In this document: positions 62,787 through 64,000 of the stretch, piece by piece
How positions within the stretch are numbered: position 1 is the first letter of the stretch
Layout: each line of letters starts with the position of its first letter
Source of the DNA: Robertmurraya kyonggiensis
Lineage (GTDB): Bacteria; Bacillota; Bacilli; Bacillales; Cytobacillaceae
Assembly: GCF_005116465.1 (NCBI RefSeq)
Contig: NZ_SWBM01000006.1
Span: forward strand, 1-64,000
Length of the DNA: 64,000 bases
Direction of reading: 5' to 3'
Program-made: the position numbers and the translations under genes
Notes under the pieces: generated by a model
Told to the model about the DNA's origin: nothing
Databases searched by the model: none
Seen by the model: only the letters and a program-made list of their open reading frames with translations

Positions 62787-63104
62787 ATGTATAAATTCCA
62801 GAAGATTCTTATGGGAAATAGTGTGATCCTTGCACTTAAAGTTGAATCTAGTGATATATTAATTAATTTTTGTACAATTATACGGGCTTTATTTTTATGG
62901 AAAAATCAACAAACAGTGGGAAAGTTACCCTATAATGCTGAGGAAATTAGCAAAATTAAAGGGATCTACCAGGATTCATTAGAAAAGTTACGTTCGGAAT
63001 TTGGATATGCCTTAGTCGATATTTCAAATGGTGACATTATTAATCCTTCCCGTATTTCCAACTTTCATATATTGAACGAATATGAAGGGCCGCTTCCGTT
63101 TTAA
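62787..63104 (+). CDS. hypothetical protein (105 aa)
   Basis: The ATG lies 2 bases after the stop of the DNA-binding protein gene, so translation is coupled. The protein is helical with a hydrophobic N-terminal half. It is not recognised. Confidence 0.55.
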   Translation: MYKFQKILMGNSVILALKVESSDILINFCTIIRALFLWKNQQTVGKLPYNAEEISKIKGIYQDSLEKLRSEFGYALVDISNGDIINPSRISNFHILNEYEGPLPF

Positions 63105-63176
63105 GCTTATTCTCTACATGAATTACATCAATGAGCGATGACTTTCATGCATTTAGAAGGAGAAGTGATATTAAAG

Positions 63177-63368
63177 ATGGAAAATAACGAGGTAATGCGC
63201 GCTATAGAAAAAAAGCGTCAACAAATGATTGGCGCTGGTCTTGAATATGGACTTACGCATGAAAAAACAATTCAATATTCAAAGGAGCTCGATCAATGTT
63301 TGAATCTCCTGAATAGAAGTGAGGAATCTAAAAAGGGAAACGTTGGACAAAAAGTGGAGATTGGATAG
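63177..63368 (+). CDS. Spo0E-like sporulation regulator
   Basis: The 63-residue product has the Spo0E-like helical hairpin: AIEKKRQQMIGAGLEYGL, then YSKELDQCLN. The S-x-E-L-D signature is that of aspartyl phosphatases acting on Spo0A-P. A plasmid copy could delay sporulation of the host. AAGGAG lies about 13 bases upstream of ATG 63177, a little far; an in-frame start is not clearly better. Confidence 0.8.
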   Translation: MENNEVMRAIEKKRQQMIGAGLEYGLTHEKTIQYSKELDQCLNLLNRSEESKKGNVGQKVEIG

Positions 63369-63459
63369 ACATAGAGAAATAGTTAAAGAGAATGTGTTGG
63401 TAGTTTTTGCGAAGAGAAACCAATGAACTGGATATAAGAACTTACGAGATTGGAGTTTG

Positions 63460-63660
63460 ATGTTTATGTCTACAAAAGCAAAAATTGGAGATACGATACA
63501 ATTTTCAAGAAAAGGGATTACTGTTGAAGGAAATGTAACAATGATTAGAGAAAATAGTGTATTAGTTGAAATCAGTTTAGATTCCAGTAAGGAGCTTAAT
63601 TTAGAAAATACTAGAACTATTGTGAATCACTCTAAATACAAGGTGCTATCTAAACAATAG
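63460..63660 (+). CDS. DUF2187 (YkvS-like) protein
   Basis: KIGDTIQFSRKGITVEGNV and HSKYKVL match the small DUF2187/YkvS family found throughout Bacillus, which has an SH3-like fold but no known role. GGAG lies close to the ATG at 63460; ATG 63466 is also possible. It stands alone. Confidence 0.75.
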   Translation: MFMSTKAKIGDTIQFSRKGITVEGNVTMIRENSVLVEISLDSSKELNLENTRTIVNHSKYKVLSKQ

Positions 63661-63732
63661 TTTTGTTAATTTGAATTAAATAAAATTCCTAATGGAAACA
63701 AACATATTAAATCAATTGGTGGGGGGACTTAA

Positions 63733-64000
63733 ATGTATTTTATTAATGAAGAACACAAAGAAAATTTCGAGAAACTAATGCAGATTTATGGCATTACACC
63801 TGGTAAGAGCAGTCAATATGAATCAAATATTTATATAGCAGCTGTTCCTTACATTTACGAGTTGATTGACGAAAGTGATTTTAAGCCATATAACGGTCCA
63901 CTAGTATCTTTAATGAGATTCGATGAAAATAAAGGAATAATGGTACCAAGTCACGCTGGATTGACTGGATCAACTACATGGCTAGTACAAGCAGGATTTA
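63733..64000 (+). CDS. DUF6075/DUF2538-like protein, 3' end outside window
   Basis: GGTGGGGGG stands before ATG 63733. The first residues MYFINEEHKENFEKLMQIYG match the small family annotated as DUF2538/DUF6075 in Bacilli. The frame is open to the window end (89 codons). No function is known. Confidence 0.7.
   Translation, partial: MYFINEEHKENFEKLMQIYGITPGKSSQYESNIYIAAVPYIYELIDESDFKPYNGPLVSLMRFDENKGIMVPSHAGLTGSTTWLVQAGF

Noticed and set aside
1-64000. CRISPR array, rRNA or tRNA genes
   Set aside because: I saw no repeated 24-40 base units with regular spacers and no clear tRNA or rRNA signature.

Overview
The window looks like part of a large plasmid of a low-GC, spore-forming Firmicute of the Bacillus group. 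The evidence is strong AGGAGG ribosome-binding sites, frequent TTG and GTG starts, a Spo0E-like protein, a YkvS-like DUF2187 protein, YdhK (DUF1541) and AbrB-type regulators, with no rRNA, tRNA or housekeeping genes. It has two kinds of DNA: plasmid backbone (about 1-6880 and 46300-64000) and a metal-resistance/envelope island (about 7250-42400) lying between the two backbone arms.

Left backbone (1-6880): the 3' end of a group II intron sits inside a radC-like gene. It is followed by a run of small unknown proteins, a DUF6094-like adenine methyltransferase and a large SNF2-type helicase whose leader can fold into three mutually exclusive hairpins, the last a terminator. A truncated 5' fragment of a second group II intron directly follows the helicase terminator and marks the left junction of the island.

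Island (7250-42400): this is a copper-centred extracytoplasmic redox and resistance cluster. It holds csoR-copZ-copA, a multicopper oxidase, two YncE-like beta-propellers, a Rieske lipoprotein, a NapH/NosR-like polyferredoxin, a CcdA-like membrane protein, a siroheme/4Fe-4S reductase-like protein, YdhK, a BNR-repeat lipoprotein and several tiny His/Met-rich membrane or secreted proteins. It also encodes two histidine kinase/response regulator pairs, a chemoreceptor lacking a sensor domain and a stand-alone putative nuclease. An inner block carries an NlpC/P60 hydrolase, an AsnB-like amidotransferase, a C39-like peptidase and its own lgt. This block shows an old duplication: the intact NlpC gene is followed by a stub of lgt, and the intact lgt is preceded by a stub of the NlpC gene. 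A TCTGCA element, often preceded by a half-site about 11 bp upstream, lies before about eleven island transcription units and looks like the operator of one response regulator. An inverted-repeat-bounded unit holds a frameshifted nucleotidyltransferase.

Right boundary (42640-46305): a decayed Tn7-like module (TniQ, TnsA-like and TnsB-like, all with frameshifts or stops) separates the island from the backbone.

Right backbone (46300-64000): the most striking part is 47148-51435, a PRTRC-like ubiquitin-type cassette. It has an E2-like protein, a small ubiquitin-like protein, a JAMM/JAB peptidase with a perfect HSH-x7-S-x2-D motif and a ThiF/E1-like adenylyltransferase, plus three unknown proteins. 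Its first gene lies behind two intrinsic terminators and a structured leader that recurs once more at 52286. The rest of the arm holds hypothetical plasmid proteins, a zinc-ribbon Dam-type methylase, a Zn/OB-fold protein, a tyrosine recombinase, a RelE-like toxin and a multi-HTH DNA-binding protein. Recurrent features of the backbone are an ACACACTTAGGAGGA translation leader, CATATATATG palindromes and intrinsic terminators just upstream of start codons.
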